From: Pseudarthrobacter phenanthrenivorans Sphe3
GTDB lineage: Bacteria; Actinomycetota; Actinomycetes; Actinomycetales; Micrococcaceae
Length of the DNA stretch: 64,000 nucleotides
Assembly (NCBI RefSeq): GCF_000189535.1
Contig: NC_015145.1
Location: 2,666,001-2,730,000, forward strand
Direction: 5' to 3'
Shown: positions 1 to 9,008 of the stretch, piece by piece
How positions within the stretch are numbered: the stretch's first letter is position 1
Layout: each line of letters opens with the position of its first letter
Program-made: the position numbers and the translations under genes
The notes under the pieces: generated by a model
Database searches by the model: none
What the model was told of the DNA's origin: nothing
What the model saw: only the letters and a program-made list of their open reading frames with translations

Positions 1-2103
1 TCCGACGCCGCGGACGACGGCCTGGACGAGGTCGCCATCGGCATGGCACACCGCGGCCGCCTGAACGTGCTGACCAACATCGCCGGCAAGACCTACGCTC
101 AGGTATTCCGTGAATTCGAGGGCACCCAGGACCCGCGGTCCGTCCAGGGCTCCGGTGACGTGAAGTACCACCTGGGCACCGAGGGAACGTTCACCTCGGA
201 CAACGGCAAGGAAACCAAGGTCTACCTGGCTGCCAACCCTTCACACCTCGAAGCAGTTGACCCCGTGCTTGAGGGCATCGTCCGCGCCAAGCAGGACCGG
301 CTGGACCAGGGTGAATCCTTCCCCGTCCTCCCCATCATGGTCCACGGCGACGCGGCCTTCGCGGGCCAGGGCGTCGTGGCCGAGACGCTGAACCTGTCCC
401 AGCTGCGCGGATACCGCACCGGCGGCACCATCCACATCGTGGTCAACAACCAGGTCGGCTTCACCACCGCCCCCTCGTCGTCGCGCTCCTCCACGTACTC
501 CACCGACGTCGCCAAGATGATCCAGGCGCCGGTGTTCCACGTGAACGGCGACGACCCCGAAGCGGTGGTCCGTATTGGCCAGCTGGCCTACGAGTTCCGC
601 CAGCGGTTCCACAAGGACGTCGTCATCGACATGGTCTGCTACCGCCGCCGCGGACACAACGAGGGCGACGACCCCTCGATGACCCAGCCGCTGATGTACA
701 ACCTGATCGAAGCCAAGCGCTCCGTCCGCAAGCTGTACACGGAATCACTCATCGGCCGTGGCGATATCACCGAGGAAGAAGCCGAGCAGCTGCTCCGCGA
801 CTACCAGGAACGGCTGGAACGCGTCTTCGCTGAAACCCACGCGGCCCAAACCTCGCCGATCCCGATCGTGACGGCAGATACTGCGGCCGTCTCGGACATC
901 GAGCGTCCCATCGCCCAGCAGTCGGATTCGGGTATCAACGCGCCTGCTTCCACCGCCATCTCTGCAGACACCCTCGCCCGGATCGGCAAGGCCCACATTG
1001 AAGTCCCCGAAGGCTTCACCGTGCACGCCAAGCTCAAGCAGCTGCTGGAGAAGCGTGAGCAGATGTCCCGTGAAGGCGGGATCGACTGGGGCTTCGGCGA
1101 AATCGCCGCGTTCGGCTCGCTGATCATGGAAGGCGTGCCCGTCCGCCTTGCCGGCCAGGATTCGCGCCGGGGCACCTTCGTGCAGCGCCACGCCGTCTTC
1201 CACGACCGCGCCAACGGCAAGGAATGGCTGCCCCTGGGCAACCTCTCCGATGACCAGGCCAAGCTGTGGATCTACGATTCCCTGCTCTCCGAATTCGCGG
1301 CCATGGGCTTCGAATACGGCTACTCCGTTGAGCGGCCGGACGCGCTGGTCCTGTGGGAAGCCCAGTTCGGCGACTTCGTCAACGGCGCCCAGACCATCAT
1401 CGACGAGTTCATCTCATCCGCAGAGCAGAAGTGGGGCCAGCGCTCCTCGCTGGTCCTGATGCTCCCCCACGGCTACGAGGGCCAGGGCCCGGACCACTCG
1501 TCCGCAAGGATCGAGCGGTTCCTTCAGCTGTGCGCCGAAGAGAACATGATCGTGGCCAACCCCACCACGGCGGCCTCGCACTTCCACCTGCTGCGCCGCC
1601 AGGCGTACAGCCGTCCGCGCAAGCCGCTGATCATCTTCACCCCCAAGCAGTTGCTGCGCCTCAAGGCTGCGGCATCCTCGGTGGAGGACTTCACCACCGG
1701 CAGCTTCCGGCCCGTCATCGGCGAGCACGAGCAGCTGGCCGCCAACCAGGTGGAACGCGTACTGCTGGTCTCCGGCCGCCTGTACTACGACCTCCTGTCC
1801 ACCCGGCAGAAGACGGGCGACAAGACCACTGCCATCATCCGCGTCGAGCAGCTCTACCCGCTGCCTCACGAGGAGATCGCAAAGGAACTGGCCAAGTTCC
1901 CGAACGCCGAGGTGGTCTGGGCGCAGGATGAACCGGCCAACCAGGGCCCGTGGCCGTTCATCGGCCTGAACCTGCCCGACGCCCTCGACCGGCGGATCCG
2001 CCTGGTCTCGCGCCCGGCGTCGGCCTCCACTGCTGCCGGTTCCATGAAGCGGCACGCCGCGGAGCAGGATGTCCTCCTGAAGCAGGCGTTCGCGCGCAAG
2101 TAG
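1..2103 (+). CDS. kgd: Multifunctional 2-oxoglutarate dehydrogenase E1 / 2-oxoglutarate decarboxylase, 3' part
   Basis: C-terminal 700 residues of the thiamine-diphosphate enzyme that decarboxylates 2-oxoglutarate in the TCA cycle. The reading frame is open from base 1, so the gene starts upstream of the window. Seen: [10 protein letters not shown], then [20 protein letters not shown] and the VNNQVGFTT stretch of the E1 ThDP-binding domain, and a transketolase-like pyrimidine-binding domain ([33 protein letters not shown]). The C-terminal KETVQ-type domain ends in QAFARK. In Actinobacteria this protein usually carries an N-terminal E2-like acyltransferase domain fused to E1; that part is outside the window, so the fusion is inferred. 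A strong hairpin follows the stop. Confidence 0.95.
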   Translation, partial: SDAADDGLDEVAIGMAHRGRLNVLTNIAGKTYAQVFREFEGTQDPRSVQGSGDVKYHLGTEGTFTSDNGKETKVYLAANPSHLEAVDPVLEGIVRAKQDRLDQGESFPVLPIMVHGDAAFAGQGVVAETLNLSQLRGYRTGGTIHIVVNNQVGFTTAPSSSRSSTYSTDVAKMIQAPVFHVNGDDPEAVVRIGQLAYEFRQRFHKDVVIDMVCYRRRGHNEGDDPSMTQPLMYNLIEAKRSVRKLYTESLIGRGDITEEEAEQLLRDYQERLERVFAETHAAQTSPIPIVTADTAAVSDIERPIAQQSDSGINAPASTAISADTLARIGKAHIEVPEGFTVHAKLKQLLEKREQMSREGGIDWGFGEIAAFGSLIMEGVPVRLAGQDSRRGTFVQRHAVFHDRANGKEWLPLGNLSDDQAKLWIYDSLLSEFAAMGFEYGYSVERPDALVLWEAQFGDFVNGAQTIIDEFISSAEQKWGQRSSLVLMLPHGYEGQGPDHSSARIERFLQLCAEENMIVANPTTAASHFHLLRRQAYSRPRKPLIIFTPKQLLRLKAAASSVEDFTTGSFRPVIGEHEQLAANQVERVLLVSGRLYYDLLSTRQKTGDKTTAIIRVEQLYPLPHEEIAKELAKFPNAEVVWAQDEPANQGPWPFIGLNLPDALDRRIRLVSRPASASTAAGSMKRHAAEQDVLLKQAFARK

Positions 2104-2112
2104 GTACCATGG

Positions 2113-2162
2113 CTGCCCGGCCGGACGTCGAAATCCCAGACTCCGGCCGGGCAGTTCTGTTT
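2113..2162 (+). terminator. Terminator of kgd
   Basis: A perfect 12-bp inverted repeat (CTGCCCGGCCGG at 2113-2124, its complement at 2143-2154) with an 18-base loop begins 9 bases after the kgd stop and is followed by the T-rich TTCTGTTT. Confidence 0.75.
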
Positions 2163-2202
2163 AATGGGATGCACAGCAAGTTACCAACGTAAAGAGGACC
2201 GT

Positions 2203-2802
2203 GTGGAAGACAGGAAGCTGCGCATCGCAGCTGTAGGAGATGAGCTGCTGGCCGGACTGGGCGACCCCCGGGCACTCGGCTGGCTGGGACGCGTCCTGGC
2301 CCGCACTCCCCGGGACAGCATGCTCCTGGAAAGCTACGCGCTCCCCTGCCCGCAGGAAGGAACGGAGGGGCTCGCCGCACGGTGGCTGGATGAAGCCGGC
2401 CGGCGCTTCAGCGACCACGCCGAAAACCGGCTGGTGATCGGGCTCTCCGGGCGGGACATCGAGTTCGGGCTCTCCACTGCACGGAGCCGGCTCAACCTCG
2501 CGAACATCCTCGACTCGGCATCCCAGAACCGTATTGAGGTCTTCGTGGTGGGCCCCCCGCCCACGCTGGACCCAGCCCAGAACCGGCGCCTCGACGAACT
2601 GAACACGGCTTTCGCGGACGTTACCACGCGGAGGAAACACCTGTACGTGGACACCTTTTCACCCCTGCTGAACCATGAACAGTGGCGCCAGGACCTTGCA
2701 GCCAACGGCGGCACGCCGGGCCAGGCCGGGTACGGCCTGATGGCGTGGCTGGTACTGCACCGCGGCTGGTTCCAGTGGCTGGGCATGGATGTGCCGGAGT
2801 AG
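2203..2802 (+). CDS. SGNH/GDSL-fold protein lacking the usual catalytic residues
   Basis: 199 residues from a GTG start chosen because AAAGAGGA lies 5-12 bases upstream; an in-frame ATG at 2164 has no ribosome site. The protein has the layout of a small GDSL/SGNH esterase: block I is AAVGDELLAGLGD near residue 10, the central region reads LVIGLSGRDIEF, and the last block is NGGTPGQAGYGLMAW. In active family members block I carries GDS and the last block D-x-x-H. Here the nucleophile Ser is Glu and the His position reads Thr/Pro, so hydrolase activity is doubtful. Cytosolic, with no signal peptide. It stands alone between kgd and the DUF4097 operon. Confidence 0.65.
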   Translation: MEDRKLRIAAVGDELLAGLGDPRALGWLGRVLARTPRDSMLLESYALPCPQEGTEGLAARWLDEAGRRFSDHAENRLVIGLSGRDIEFGLSTARSRLNLANILDSASQNRIEVFVVGPPPTLDPAQNRRLDELNTAFADVTTRRKHLYVDTFSPLLNHEQWRQDLAANGGTPGQAGYGLMAWLVLHRGWFQWLGMDVPE

Positions 2803-2811
2803 GCCCATTCG

Positions 2812-2873
2812 CGATATATCTTGACCCTGACCTGGAGGGGGCGTACCGTGGAAGGGTCAACACGATATATCGT
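2812..2873 (+). promoter_or_regulatory. Promoter and palindromic operator of the DUF4097-padR operon
   Basis: A -35 box TTGACC (2821-2826) and a -10-like TACCGT (2844-2849) are spaced by 17 bases. Around them lies an inverted repeat: TTGACCCT at 2821-2828 with AGGGTCAA at 2853-2860, flanked outside by CGATATATC (2812-2820) and by ACGATATATCGT (2862-2873), a perfect 12-bp palindrome. AT-rich ATAT-centred palindromes are typical of PadR-family operators, and the second gene of this operon is a PadR regulator, so autoregulation is inferred. Confidence 0.65.
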
Positions 2874-2887
2874 CTTTGGAGGACCCC

Positions 2888-3715
2888 GTGACCGATCAAG
2901 AATGGACTGTCACCAGCCCGCAGACCATCGACGTCGACGGCGTCACGTCCCTGAAGCTGGGGATGGTCCAGGGACGGTTTGATGTGGTGACCCATCAGGA
3001 ACCCGTGGCCAGGATAGAGATCACGGATGTCCACGGCGATCCCGTGGCTGTCTCCCTCACCGGCGGGCGGCTGGAAATACGCCACCAGCTGCACGGGCCG
3101 CAGGGCTGGTTCAAGAACCTGATGGGAACCGTCAACCATACCAGCGACAATTCAGCGGTCATCAGCATCGCCGTCCCGGAGAACATTGACGTGGAAGCCG
3201 GCACGGTCAGCGGCGACGGAATGGTTTCCGGGGTTACCGGACACACCCGCCTGAACACGGTATCGGGTTCGGTCATGGCGGACAGCACCTCCGGGGAACT
3301 GCACATCAACACCGTCAGCGGGGAAGTGGCCGCCCGAAACCACACCGGGATCCTGACCGCCAAGAGCGTTTCCGGCGAGGTGACCGCGTCGGGGCATCTC
3401 AGCAACATCCGGGCGAATACCGTCAGCGGCGACATGAGTTTCGACCTCCTGGGCTTCACCAAGGACTTCGGTGCCAACTCAGTCTCCGGAGACCTCACCA
3501 TCCGGCTGCCGCACGACGTCGGCGTGGACATCGTAGCCAAGTCGGCCAGCGGCGCGGTGGTCATTGGGGACCAGAGGTACGCGGTGGTCAACGGCAAGGT
3601 GGAAACCATTGCGGGCCCGGACGGCCAGCTCATGCTTGTCCGCACCAACTCGATATCCGGCAAGACCTCCATCTTCCACAGCACGGTGGCAGGAAATGCA
3701 GAAGCAGGTTCCTGA
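2888..3715 (+). CDS. DUF4097-family beta-strand repeat protein
   Basis: 275 residues from the GTG at 2888, preceded by GGAGGA at 2878-2883. The protein is made of repeated short beta strands with the recurring pattern V-S-G-x(5-15) (VSGDGMVSG, TVSGSVMA, TVSGEVAA, SVSGEVTA, TVSGDMSF, SVSGDLTI, SASGAVVI, SISGKTSI), the hallmark of DUF4097 (a bactofilin/adhesin-like beta-helical fold). No signal peptide or membrane segment is visible. It overlaps the padR start by one base (TGATG), so the two are probably translationally coupled. DUF4097 proteins often pair with PadR regulators; the molecular role is not established. Confidence 0.85.
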   Translation: MTDQEWTVTSPQTIDVDGVTSLKLGMVQGRFDVVTHQEPVARIEITDVHGDPVAVSLTGGRLEIRHQLHGPQGWFKNLMGTVNHTSDNSAVISIAVPENIDVEAGTVSGDGMVSGVTGHTRLNTVSGSVMADSTSGELHINTVSGEVAARNHTGILTAKSVSGEVTASGHLSNIRANTVSGDMSFDLLGFTKDFGANSVSGDLTIRLPHDVGVDIVAKSASGAVVIGDQRYAVVNGKVETIAGPDGQLMLVRTNSISGKTSIFHSTVAGNAEAGS

Positions 3716-4326
3716 TGGCACCGGTCTTCGCGCACGGAGCTCTCCGGCTTTACCTGTTGGCCCTGCTGGAGTCGGGCCCGAAGCACGGCTACGAACTCAT
3801 TAAGGCGCTCAAGGAGCGGTTTGGCGGCACCTACTCCCCCAGTGCGGGAACCATCTACCCACGGTTGGGAAAACTGGAAGAGGAGGGGCTGGTGGCAACC
3901 GAGTCTGCGGGCCGCCGCACCAACTACCACATCACGGCCTCCGGCATCGCCGAGCTTAACCGGCGCCGGGATGAACTGGCGGGCGTGGAAAGCGAGATCT
4001 CGGCGTCCGTGCGCCGGCTGGCAGACAACCTGCGGGAGGACATCCGCAGCAACATGCGCGGGTTGCGGGCCGACCTGGCGGCAACCGCGGAGGCTGCGCG
4101 TTCTGCGGCCCTGGCCCCCGATTTCAAGATGCCCGGCCGCTTCCCGGCGGAAAACCAGCGGTCCCTGAAGGAAGCCGAGATGATGCTGCAGGCGTTCCGG
4201 GACGAACTGAGGGCCGAATTGCGGACCCACGTCGGCAGGGAGCCGATCAGTCCGGTCGCGCTGGAAACGCTCAGGACGGTGCTGGAACAGGCCGGAGCCT
4301 CCATCCGCAGCTCCCTGAGGCTTTAG
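3715..4326 (+). CDS. PadR-family transcriptional regulator
   Basis: 203 residues. The N-terminal winged helix is clear: LRLYLLALLESGPKHGYELI, then GGTYSPSAGTIYPRLGKLEEEGLV and the wing ATESAGRRTNYHIT. The rest (about residues 90-200) is a charged alpha-helical C-terminal domain, longer than in minimal PadR proteins. It starts on the last base of the DUF4097 stop codon and probably represses its own operon through the palindromes at 2812-2873. Confidence 0.9.
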   Translation: MAPVFAHGALRLYLLALLESGPKHGYELIKALKERFGGTYSPSAGTIYPRLGKLEEEGLVATESAGRRTNYHITASGIAELNRRRDELAGVESEISASVRRLADNLREDIRSNMRGLRADLAATAEAARSAALAPDFKMPGRFPAENQRSLKEAEMMLQAFRDELRAELRTHVGREPISPVALETLRTVLEQAGASIRSSLRL

Positions 4327-4449
4327 GTCCTACCCGCCGCATCTGAGTCGACCCGCAGGTCACGCGGCTGCACGTGGTTCGCCGGGCGCCTTCGGATGTG
4401 GGAGACTTGAGGGCAGCTCTTTTGAGTACCAACAGTAAGGAGGCCAGCT

Positions 4450-4524
4450 ATGAGCAAGCGTGCACGCAAGCGTCGTGACCGTAAGCGTGGCGGCGCGAAC
4501 CACGGGAAGCGCCCCAACACCTAG
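4450..4524 (+). CDS. 50S ribosomal protein bL37 (24 residues)
   Basis: A 24-codon gene, MSKRARKRRDRKRGGANHGK plus RPNT. A strong ribosome site TAAGGAGG lies at 4436-4443. The K/R-rich sequence with the ending ANHGKRPN matches the tiny actinobacterial large-subunit protein bL37 first seen in mycobacterial ribosome structures. It is normally missed by gene finders because of its length. A hairpin terminator follows 30 bases downstream. Confidence 0.85.
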   Translation: MSKRARKRRDRKRGGANHGKRPNT

Positions 4525-4553
4525 GCAAATGCCAGGGACTACGGTTCAAGCGA

Positions 4554-4590
4554 AGGACCCCGGAAGCCATGCGGCTTCCGGGGGTCCTTT
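4554..4590 (+). terminator. Terminator between bL37 and rsrA
   Basis: The stem AGGACCCCGGAAGCC pairs with GGCTTCCGGGGGTCCT around the loop ATGC, with one bulged G, followed by TTTGCTGT. It lies between the bL37 stop and the stop of the convergent rsrA gene and may serve both directions. Confidence 0.75.
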
Positions 4591-4620
4591 GCTGTGTCAG
4601 CCTGCTGGACGATTCCTGCC

Positions 4621-4881
4621 CTACGCGTCGACCGGACGGATGGAATGGATCCGGTCCAGGATGGCGTTCTTCAGGTTCTCCGGAGCAGCCTCGGTGCAGG
4701 ACCGCTTGACCATGTTGCGGATCACACACTCGAGGTCATACTGCTCGGTGCATTCCGGGCAGTCATCAAGGTGGTTCTTGATGTCGGTAATGTCCTCGCG
4801 CGTCAACGCACCGTCGAGGTACTCGTAAATGCGTTGCATCCGGGTGTCATCGCAATCGCCCAATCCCTGGCAGTCGCTCAT
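4621..4881 (-). CDS. rsrA: Mycothiol-system anti-sigma factor RsrA
   Basis: 86 residues. Carries the zinc-binding anti-sigma (ZAS) signature H37-x3-C41-x2-C44 (HLDDCPEC), with further Cys at 4, 10, 52 and 62. RsrA binds the sigma factor SigR in reduced cells and releases it when its Cys pair is oxidised to a disulfide. Its ATG overlaps the sigR stop by 4 bases (ATGA), the normal arrangement of this switch. Confidence 0.92.
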   Translation of the reverse strand: MSDCQGLGDCDDTRMQRIYEYLDGALTREDITDIKNHLDDCPECTEQYDLECVIRNMVKRSCTEAAPENLKNAILDRIHSIRPVDA

Positions 4882-5648
4882 TTCCTGCTCTCCTGTTGTG
4901 TGCTTCCTGCCGCGTCCTGTGAATCGGCGGCCGTTTTGAATCCGCGCTCTGCGGCGTATTCTCCCAGCATGTCCCGCAACATTCTCCGGCCGCGGTGGAG
5001 CCGGGACATCACCGTGCCGATGGGCGTATTCATGATGTCTGAAATTTCCTTGTAGGCGAACCCCTCAACATCGGCGAAGTAGACCGCAAGGCGGAATTCT
5101 TCTGGAATGTCCTGGAGTGCCCGTTTGACGTCGGAATCCGGAAGGTGGTCCAACGCCTCAGCCTCAGCGGACCGGAGTCCGCTCGAGGTGTGTGACTCAG
5201 CCCGCGCCAACTGCCAGTCCTCAATGGTGTCCGAGTTCGACTGGAGCGGCTCGCGCTGGCGCTTGCGGTACAGATTGATATAAGTGTTGGTCAGGATCCG
5301 GTACAGCCAGGCTTTGAGGTTGGTACCGGGCTTGTACTGGTGGAACGCGGAGAAAGCCTTGGTGTAGGCCTCCTGGACAAGGTCCTCGGCGTCCGAGGGG
5401 TTCCTTGCCATCCGCATCGCCGCCGAATACAGCTGGTCCACATACTGCATCGCGTCGCGTTCAAACCGGAGCCTGCGCTCTTCCGCGGATTCAGTGGAAA
5501 CGTCCACCTGGTCAGCGCCCGCATCCCCGGCTCCGGATACCGGGACAGTTTCGGACTCCGCAGCCTCAGGTCCGGCGGCAGTACTGCTCGTTGGCTCGTT
5601 ACGGGAAGCCTCATACATGGCCGAGACGGCCGGATCCAGGGTGCTCAT
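4878..5648 (-). CDS. sigR: ECF-type RNA polymerase sigma factor SigR/SigH (thiol-oxidative stress)
   Basis: 256 residues from the ATG at 5648 ([11 protein letters not shown]). Region 2 is [20 protein letters not shown] to [20 protein letters not shown]; region 4 is [20 protein letters not shown] to [18 protein letters not shown]. The N-terminal ~90 residues are an acidic, Ala/Ser/Glu-rich extension. The frame stays open up to 5903, but a SigR-type promoter at 5824-5852 lies inside that stretch, which argues for the shorter start. In Streptomyces a longer, unstable SigR' form exists; whether something similar happens here is unknown. The divergent neighbour is doxX. Confidence 0.9.
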   Translation of the reverse strand: MSTLDPAVSAMYEASRNEPTSSTAAGPEAAESETVPVSGAGDAGADQVDVSTESAEERRLRFERDAMQYVDQLYSAAMRMARNPSDAEDLVQEAYTKAFSAFHQYKPGTNLKAWLYRILTNTYINLYRKRQREPLQSNSDTIEDWQLARAESHTSSGLRSAEAEALDHLPDSDVKRALQDIPEEFRLAVYFADVEGFAYKEISDIMNTPIGTVMSRLHRGRRMLRDMLGEYAAERGFKTAADSQDAAGSTQQESRK

Positions 5649-5823
5649 TGCCTTCAAGTCTACTGTCAGGCGGCCGGCAGGCGGCGTGTCGTACCGTGGC
5701 GGCCCGGCCTCGATCGAGTCCAGTGCCACCGGGCCTGTAACTTCAATTCCGTCCAATACGCGCGCCAAGGGCCCAACTCCGTACCTGTCTTGTCCAATCC
5801 GGAGATCTCCGGATACGACTTCC

Positions 5824-5852
5824 ATAACCCCGTGGCTTCGGCAAATATTCCC
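5824..5852 (-). promoter_or_regulatory. SigR-type autoregulatory promoter
   Basis: On the minus strand GGGAAT (5852-5847) is followed after exactly 18 bases by GTTAT (5828-5824). This fits the SigR/SigH consensus GGAAT-N18-GTT. It points toward sigR-rsrA with a leader of about 170 bases, which suggests positive autoregulation as known for this family. Confidence 0.8.
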
Positions 5853-5917
5853 CAAAAGTGCAAGACTAGAACGGACTCCGCCGCTTCGACGCGGTTCGTC
5901 CATCCAGGAGGAAATCC

Positions 5918-6466
5918 ATGTCCTTTATCCGCACGCTCGCCCGCCCCATGCTGGCCTCCAGCTTTGTCCTCGCCGGAATGGATAAGCTCAAGAACGCAGA
6001 TGACACCGCACAGCAGCTCTCGCCGCTGCTGCGCAAGGCCGCTGCTTCCCTGCCGTTCAAGTCGGATGAAAAGACCTTGGCACGCGTTATTGGCGGAACC
6101 CAGGTGGGCGCCGGGGTGCTCTTCGGACTGGGCAAGTTCTCCAGGCTTTCCGCCACTGTGCTCACCGTGATTTCACTGCTGAACACCTTTGTGGAATGGC
6201 GCAGTGCGGACATCAGCAGCAAGGAGGGGCGCGAGACCCGCCGGAACCAGCTGCTGAAGAACCTGTCCCTCAGCGGCGGCGCCCTGCTGGCATCCGTGGA
6301 CACTGCCGGCAAGCCGGGCCTCGCCTGGCGGGCCGAGCACCTCGCTGCCGATGCGCGCAAAGGTGCCTCCCACCTCGCTGCCGATGCCCGGAAGACCACC
6401 AACAAGAAGCTGCACAAAGCGGACAAGGCAGTGCGACGCGCCGTGGAACAGGCCACGGGGGCATAA
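5918..6466 (+). CDS. DoxX-family membrane protein
   Basis: 182 residues, start preceded by AGGAGGAAA. The pattern [16 protein letters not shown] followed by hydrophobic stretches ([32 protein letters not shown]) is that of the DoxX/SURF4-like four-helix membrane family. The C-terminal 50 residues are a Lys/Ala-rich amphipathic tail containing two near repeats ([22 protein letters not shown]). Divergent from sigR. DoxX proteins are linked to thiol/oxidative stress in mycobacteria, so the proximity to sigR may be meaningful, but no SigR box was found on this strand. Confidence 0.8.
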   Translation: MSFIRTLARPMLASSFVLAGMDKLKNADDTAQQLSPLLRKAAASLPFKSDEKTLARVIGGTQVGAGVLFGLGKFSRLSATVLTVISLLNTFVEWRSADISSKEGRETRRNQLLKNLSLSGGALLASVDTAGKPGLAWRAEHLAADARKGASHLAADARKTTNKKLHKADKAVRRAVEQATGA

Positions 6467-6472
6467 CAGCGA

Positions 6473-7861
6473 ATGACCGCAGCACCCGCCGTCCGGGATG
6501 AGTCCGGAACGCCTGTCCCCCACTGGCCCGCGCCCTTCGCGTCCCGGCCCGTCAACGCCACCGTTACAGTTCCGGGCTCCAAGTCGCTGACCAACAGATA
6601 CCTGGTCCTGGCTGCCCTGGCGGACGGACCGTCCCGCCTCCGCGCGCCCCTGCACTCCAGGGACTCAGCGCTCATGGTCCAGGCCCTGCGCCAGCTCGGC
6701 GCCACCATCACGGAGGTACCCGGGGACGGTGCCTTCGGGCCCGACCTGGAGGTTGTTCCGCTGGACCCCGGGGCGGCCTCGTCCGTGACCAGGATCGATT
6801 GCGGGCTCGCCGGCACAGTCATGCGCTTCGTACCGCCGCTCGCGGCGCTCCGCAACGGCGCCAGCGTGTTCGACGGCGACCCCCACGCCCGCAAGCGGCC
6901 CATGGGAACCATCATTGAGGCGCTCAAGGCGCTGGGAGTGGCTGTCACCAGCGAGGAGGGCGGGACGCCGTCGTCACTGCCGTTCCTTGTGGAGGGCACC
7001 GGGGAAGTCCGCGGCGGCCACCTGGTGGTGGACGCCAGCGCGTCCTCCCAGTTCGTCTCCGCCCTGCTCCTGGTGGGGGCACGGTTCACGGAAGGCCTGC
7101 ACCTGGAGCATGTGGGCAAGCCGGTGCCGAGCCTTGACCACATCAACATGACAGTCTCCGTCCTCCGGGGTGCCGGGGTGGCTGTCGATGATTCCGTCCC
7201 CAACCACTGGGTTGTCAGCCCCGGACCCATCCGTGCATTTGACCAGCGGATCGAGCAGGACCTCTCCAACGCCGGGCCTTTCCTCGCGGCAGCGCTGGCG
7301 TCCCACGGCACGGTCCGCATCCCGGGCTGGCCCGAAGAGACGCAGCAGGTGGGCGACCTGTGGCGCAGCATCCTCACCCGGATGGGCGCGGACGTTTCCC
7401 TGCGCGACGGCGTCCTGACTGTTACGGGCGGCCCCACCATCAAGGGCGCGGACTTCGCCGACACCAGCGAGCTCGCCCCCACGGTGGCAGCCTTGTGCGC
7501 GCTGGCCGACGCGCCCTCGCGGTTGAGCGGGATCGCCCATCTGCGGGGCCACGAGACGGACCGGCTTGCTGCGCTCGTGGCCGAAATCAACCGCCTCGGC
7601 GGTGACGCGGAGGAAACCAGCGACGGCCTGGTGATCCGCCCCGCCAAGCTGCACGCCGGCGTCGTGCACAGCTATGCGGACCACCGCATGGCTACGGCCG
7701 GCGCCATCCTTGGCCTGGCTGTGGAGGGGGTCCAGGTGGAGGACATTGCCACCACCGCCAAGACCATGCCGGACTTCCCGCGGCTCTGGGCGGACATGCT
7801 GGCCCAGGACGGTCCGGCCGGTACGGGGGCGGAAGGTTCCAGCGGTGGCGCGGAGCACTGA
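6473..7861 (+). CDS. aroA: 3-phosphoshikimate 1-carboxyvinyltransferase (EPSP synthase)
   Basis: 462 residues. Sixth step of the shikimate pathway: transfer of enolpyruvate from PEP to shikimate-3-phosphate. Visible signatures: PGSKSLTNRYLVLAALADG near residue 33, DCGLAGTVMRFVPPLAAL (the LxNAGTA-equivalent loop), DGDPHARKRPMG, DASASSQFVSALLL, and near the end HLRGHETDRLAAL and SYADHRMATAGAILGL. It follows doxX after 6 bases with a weak ribosome site and overlaps rsgA by 17 bases, so it is probably co-transcribed with both. Confidence 0.95.
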   Translation: MTAAPAVRDESGTPVPHWPAPFASRPVNATVTVPGSKSLTNRYLVLAALADGPSRLRAPLHSRDSALMVQALRQLGATITEVPGDGAFGPDLEVVPLDPGAASSVTRIDCGLAGTVMRFVPPLAALRNGASVFDGDPHARKRPMGTIIEALKALGVAVTSEEGGTPSSLPFLVEGTGEVRGGHLVVDASASSQFVSALLLVGARFTEGLHLEHVGKPVPSLDHINMTVSVLRGAGVAVDDSVPNHWVVSPGPIRAFDQRIEQDLSNAGPFLAAALASHGTVRIPGWPEETQQVGDLWRSILTRMGADVSLRDGVLTVTGGPTIKGADFADTSELAPTVAALCALADAPSRLSGIAHLRGHETDRLAALVAEINRLGGDAEETSDGLVIRPAKLHAGVVHSYADHRMATAGAILGLAVEGVQVEDIATTAKTMPDFPRLWADMLAQDGPAGTGAEGSSGGAEH

Positions 7862-8960
7862 CTCCTGGGATGAATCGGACGTCCGGATCAGGCCGAGCAA
7901 GAAGGGCTCGAGGCCCCGGACCAAGGACCGCCCCAGCCATGACGACGCCGTGACCGGGCGCATCATCACCGTTGACCGTGGCAGGTACACCGCTGTGGTG
8001 GGCGAGGACTCGGACAACGAACGCCTGGTTATTGCCGCCAGGGCAAGGGAACTGCGCCGGAACCCCGTGGTGGCCGGAGACTTTGTCTCACTCGTGGGCG
8101 ACGTCTCGGGCGAACCCGACACCTTGGCCCGCCTGGTGAAGATCCAGGACCGCAAGACGCTCCTGCGGCGCAGCGCGGACGACACCGATCCGGTGGAGCG
8201 GGCCGTGGTGGCCAATGCCGACCAGCTGGTGATCGTGGTGGCGGCCGCCAACCCGGAGCCGCGCACGGGCTTCATCGACCGGGCCCTGGTGGCAGCGTAC
8301 GACGCCGGCATCGAGCCGATCCTGCTGGTCACCAAAGCGGACGTCAAGGACCCCGCGGAACTGCTCTCCAATTACACCCACCTGGACTTTCCGGTGATCA
8401 TCAGCCGGACGGCTGATGCACAGGCGTCAGGCGTGGACGCCCGGTCCGACGACGGCCTGTCCGCCCGGCTGGACAGCGCGGCGGTATCGGAACTCCGCGC
8501 CCACCTCGACGGGAAGGTCACCGTCATGCTGGGGCACTCGGGCGTGGGCAAGTCAACCATGGTGAACGCTTTGACGGGCGCGGAGCGGGCAACCGGCGGC
8601 GTGAACGCGGTGACGGGCCGCGGCCGGCACACGTCGTCGTCGGCCCTTGCCCTCCGCCTCGCGGACGCACCCCCCGGCAGCTGGATCATCGATACCCCGG
8701 GCATCCGCTCCTTCGGCCTGGCACACGTGGATCCGGACAGGATCCTGAGGTCCTTCCCGGACCTCTCCCCCGGCACCGATGACTGCGAGCGGGGCTGCAA
8801 GCACACCGCGGCTGCCGTGGACTGCGGGCTGGACGCGTGGGTGGCGGAAGGCCATGCCGGGCCCACCGGCGCCGCCCGGCTGGCCTCCCTCCGGCGGCTC
8901 CTCGGCACCGACCCGAGGATGGAAGCCCAGGAGGCCAAGGAGCTGGGCAGCGTCAACTGA
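7845..8960 (+). CDS. rsgA: Ribosome small-subunit-dependent GTPase A
   Basis: 371 residues from the GTG at 7845 (GGAAGG 8 bases upstream), inside the end of aroA. Late 30S-assembly GTPase with circularly permuted motifs: an OB-fold domain, then G4 (VTKAD), G1 (GHSGVGKSTMVNAL), and G3 (DTPGIRSFGL). The C-terminal zinc-binding segment DDCERGCKHTAAAVDCG has the CxxxCxH...C pattern of the family. Coupled to aroA and followed by hisN, the usual gene order in Micrococcales. Confidence 0.93.
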   Translation: MARSTDSWDESDVRIRPSKKGSRPRTKDRPSHDDAVTGRIITVDRGRYTAVVGEDSDNERLVIAARARELRRNPVVAGDFVSLVGDVSGEPDTLARLVKIQDRKTLLRRSADDTDPVERAVVANADQLVIVVAAANPEPRTGFIDRALVAAYDAGIEPILLVTKADVKDPAELLSNYTHLDFPVIISRTADAQASGVDARSDDGLSARLDSAAVSELRAHLDGKVTVMLGHSGVGKSTMVNALTGAERATGGVNAVTGRGRHTSSSALALRLADAPPGSWIIDTPGIRSFGLAHVDPDRILRSFPDLSPGTDDCERGCKHTAAAVDCGLDAWVAEGHAGPTGAARLASLRRLLGTDPRMEAQEAKELGSVN

Positions 8961-9008
8961 CGGGCGCCGGTTCCCGGCAGAAGCGCGCGCAGACGGTAGT
9001 TTGGAACC

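Noticed and set aside
222..2055. Large antisense open frames opposite kgd
   Set aside because: They follow from high GC at third positions; no ribosome sites and no protein features.
5649..5903. Long form of SigR starting at 5903
   Set aside because: The SigR-type promoter lies inside this part and no ribosome site precedes the far upstream ATG; kept only as a possible isoform.
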